A stretch of DNA of 6,912 nt from Candidatus Manganitrophaceae bacterium. GTDB taxonomy: Bacteria > Nitrospirota > Nitrospiria > SBBL01 > Manganitrophaceae. Positions 5,594-6,912 of the stretch are shown here, in pieces. The position numbers and the translations under genes are program-made. The DNA lies in assembly GCA_004297235.1 (NCBI GenBank), contig SCUR01000521.1, forward strand, positions 1 through 6,912. Reading direction: 5' to 3'. Within the stretch, counting starts at the first letter, position 1. The number at the start of each line of letters is the position of its first letter. The notes below the pieces were generated by a model that saw only the letters and a program-made list of their open reading frames with translations, was not told the origin of the DNA and did not search any database.

Positions 5594-6076
5594 ATGAGCC
5601 CTACGTTGAAAAAATACCTGGATGAGAACCAAGTTCCCTACGAAGTCACAACCCATCCTGAGGCGTATACCTCTCAGGAAATTGCGGCAATGCTCCACAA
5701 AACAGGGAAACGGTTGGCCAAGGTCGTGATGGTGAAGGCGGGGGATCAATGGGTAATGTGTGTCCTGCCGGCCCATGAGCTGATCGACATCGGGCGTCTG
5801 GAAAAGGTCCTTGAAAGCAAGCCGGTCCGCTTGGCGACGGAAGAGGAATTCAAAAGCCTCTTTCCCGATTGCGATGTCGGCGCCATGCCTCCGTTCGGCA
5901 ATCTCTACAACAACATTCCGATCTACCTCGATGAGCGCCTCGCCCAATATAACCAGTTCTATTTCGAGGGAGGAAGCCATACCGAGACGGTGACGATGTC
6001 GATGGCCGATTATCGACGGCTGGTCTCCCCCAAGATTGCCCTGTTCGGAAGGTTTTCGAGGCCGAAGGCCGCTTAA
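5594..6076 (+). CDS. YbaK/ProX-family aminoacyl-tRNA deacylase
   Basis: A 160-aa single-domain cytoplasmic protein of the YbaK/EbsC/ProX superfamily. These proteins hydrolyse mischarged aminoacyl-tRNAs in trans (for example Cys-tRNA-Pro or Ala-tRNA-Pro, depending on subfamily). Family features are visible: HPEAYTSQEIA near 21-31, the lysine-containing strand AKVVMVKAGD (42-51; K43 or K48 is the likely conserved substrate-contacting lysine), VLPAHELIDIGRL (57-69), GAMPPFG (96-102), and FEGGSHTETVTM (124-135) near the C-terminus. Length is typical for a stand-alone deacylase. AAGAGG 7 nt upstream supports the ATG, and a promoter lies at 5545-5574. It converges on the glycosyltransferase gene with an 18-nt gap. 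The exact mischarged substrate cannot be told from the sequence. Confidence 0.9.
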   Translation: MSPTLKKYLDENQVPYEVTTHPEAYTSQEIAAMLHKTGKRLAKVVMVKAGDQWVMCVLPAHELIDIGRLEKVLESKPVRLATEEEFKSLFPDCDVGAMPPFGNLYNNIPIYLDERLAQYNQFYFEGGSHTETVTMSMADYRRLVSPKIALFGRFSRPKAA

Positions 6077-6094
6077 TTCCCGTAGTGATGCGGC

Positions 6095-6829
6095 TTACCC
6101 GACAAGATCGGAGGGAGGGACGCTCTTCTCTTCCCCTCCGGATCGATACCAGTGCGCCAGTCTCCGGGGGTGGACTCCCATGAAATAGAGACTGAGCAAA
6201 ATCAGATTACGAAAGCTGGCGTAATAAACCCCCTCTCGAAGCCACCGGCGCGGAGAGGTCGTGATCGCCGCTTCGAGCAGGACCATCCTCCCCGCCCGCT
6301 TCAAACGCCGGATGAAATCGACATCTTCCATGAGGGGAAGATCGGCATAGCCCCCCAGCCGTTCAAAAATCTCCCTTCGAACAAAGATTCCCTGATCGCC
6401 ATAAGGAAGATCGAGCAATCGAGACCGCAGATGGACGAGTCTCTCGACGATTTTTAAGAAGAAATGTCCGGAATCGATTTTAAGTCGAAAAGCGCCGCCC
6501 CCGACGCGAGGGGAACGCATTGCTTCCGCAACGGCATCGATCGCGCCCGCAGGCAGCAGGGAATCGGCATGAAGAAACAGAAGGATCTCCCCGGTCGCCC
6601 GTTTCGCCCCGGCGTTCATCTGCCGCGCCCGTCCGCGCTCACCATGGATGAAAATCCGTTGTTGTGAAGCAGGCTGCTCCGACCAGGCTTGAAGAAGGCC
6701 GACCGTCCCATCCGTGCTTCCGCCGTCGACGAGGAGGATCTCGACATCGGAGAGTCGCTCCAACGTATCGAGCGTTCGGCGGAGAACCGCGTCTTCATTC
6801 AGCACCGGGACGATAATCGAAATCTTCAT
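6095..6829 (-). CDS. Family 2 glycosyltransferase, TIGR04283-type
   Basis: A 244-aa GT-A-fold glycosyltransferase. Visible motifs are the N-terminal nucleotide-binding strand ISIIVPVLNE (3-12), VDGGSTDGT (34-42), RGRARQMNAGA (65-75), the DXD-like LHADS (86-90), YGDQGIFVRR (143-152), LPLMEDVDFIRRL (164-176) and TSPRRW (191-196). This combination is the signature I associate with the TIGR04283 family, annotated 'arsenosugar biosynthesis-associated' because it often sits near arsenic genes; most members are uncharacterised and the donor sugar is unknown. A hydrophobic stretch near 205-219 may mediate membrane contact. No arsenic gene is in the window, so the arsenosugar role is doubtful here. 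The ATG at 6829 begins exactly at the family's usual N-terminus but has only a poor Shine-Dalgarno (AAAGACAAG). A gene tail may lie 14 nt upstream, suggesting an operon extending past the right edge. Confidence 0.92.
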   Translation of the reverse strand: MKISIIVPVLNEDAVLRRTLDTLERLSDVEILLVDGGSTDGTVGLLQAWSEQPASQQRIFIHGERGRARQMNAGAKRATGEILLFLHADSLLPAGAIDAVAEAMRSPRVGGGAFRLKIDSGHFFLKIVERLVHLRSRLLDLPYGDQGIFVRREIFERLGGYADLPLMEDVDFIRRLKRAGRMVLLEAAITTSPRRWLREGVYYASFRNLILLSLYFMGVHPRRLAHWYRSGGEEKSVPPSDLVG

Positions 6830-6843
6830 CTTGTCTTTAAAAT

Positions 6844-6912
6844 TTATCTTTGTTTGAAAATGCGGAGGAGAGAGAGACGGATCTGAAGAATCAGTGATCT
6901 CTTCGGACCACG
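6844..6912 (-). CDS. Possible C-terminal tail of a gene running off the right edge
   Basis: On the minus strand one frame is open from the window edge to a TAA at 6846-6844. It encodes 22 residues, beginning RGPKRSLILQ and ending RIFKQR, 14 nt before the glycosyltransferase ATG. The basic, hydrophobic composition and close spacing suit the end of a cotranscribed upstream gene, but 22 codons are too few to prove coding or assign a family. The glycosyltransferase frame itself is also open to the edge, as an alternative, though its ATG already fits the family N-terminus. Confidence 0.3.
   Translation of the reverse strand, partial: RGPKRSLILQIRLSLLRIFKQR

Noticed and set aside
6065..6096. Possible bidirectional terminator between the convergent genes
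   Set aside because: aaggccgc can pair with gcggctt only with a bulge, and no run of U follows in either direction. The 18-nt gap leaves little room; the signal is too weak to call.

Overview
The window is ordinary bacterial chromosome: moderately GC-rich, densely coded, with short intergenic gaps. Codon choice (CTC, ATC, CCC and CGG are frequent), an MsbA-like exporter, a ComF protein and tRNAs with an encoded CCA suggest a Gram-negative-type bacterium. Heptad-periodic intergenic repeats (NGCTGAN and GTGAGGC types) recall what I remember from deep-branching lineages such as Nitrospirota or deltaproteobacteria-like genomes. That placement is a guess from style, not from a marker gene.

Left part, minus strand (1-940): a near-consensus sigma70-type promoter drives tadA, the tRNA adenosine (wobble A34 to I) deaminase. 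Two tRNA-Ser genes, anticodons CGA and GGA, follow in the same direction. Heptad repeats lie downstream of each tRNA. No separate tRNA promoter is evident, so a tadA-serine tRNA transcript is likely. In some bacteria tadA is followed by the SRP RNA and dnaX, which may lie beyond the left edge.

Middle-left, plus strand (1000-3100): a divergent promoter with nearby repeated GACTTG half-sites precedes three overlapping genes. These are an unrecognised 205-aa, probably helical protein (TTG start with a strong Shine-Dalgarno), a VanZ-family membrane protein with two extra membrane segments, and a ComF-family phosphoribosyltransferase-like protein with a cysteine-rich zinc-binding N-terminus. The overlaps (4 and 17 nt) suggest translational coupling. 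A long imperfect hairpin made of GTGAGGC-type heptads follows comF.

Middle-right, plus strand (3120-5425): a clear promoter precedes a small two-pass membrane protein of unknown function. After 62 nt comes a complete MsbA-like ABC exporter half-transporter, probably cotranscribed with it.

Right part (5426-6912): a plus-strand YbaK/ProX-type aminoacyl-tRNA deacylase gene has its own promoter. It converges, 18 nt apart, on a minus-strand family 2 glycosyltransferase of the type annotated TIGR04283 ('arsenosugar biosynthesis-associated'). A possible tail of another minus-strand gene runs off the right edge.

Together these are housekeeping and envelope genes: tRNA supply and editing, DNA uptake or nucleotide-type metabolism, lipid export and glycosyl transfer. 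I see no mobile element, CRISPR array, phage gene or toxin-antitoxin pair. I found no convincing new multi-gene system. The points most worth a second look are the two heptad-periodic intergenic repeat families, the operator-like repeats between tadA and its divergent neighbour, and the two unrecognised proteins.
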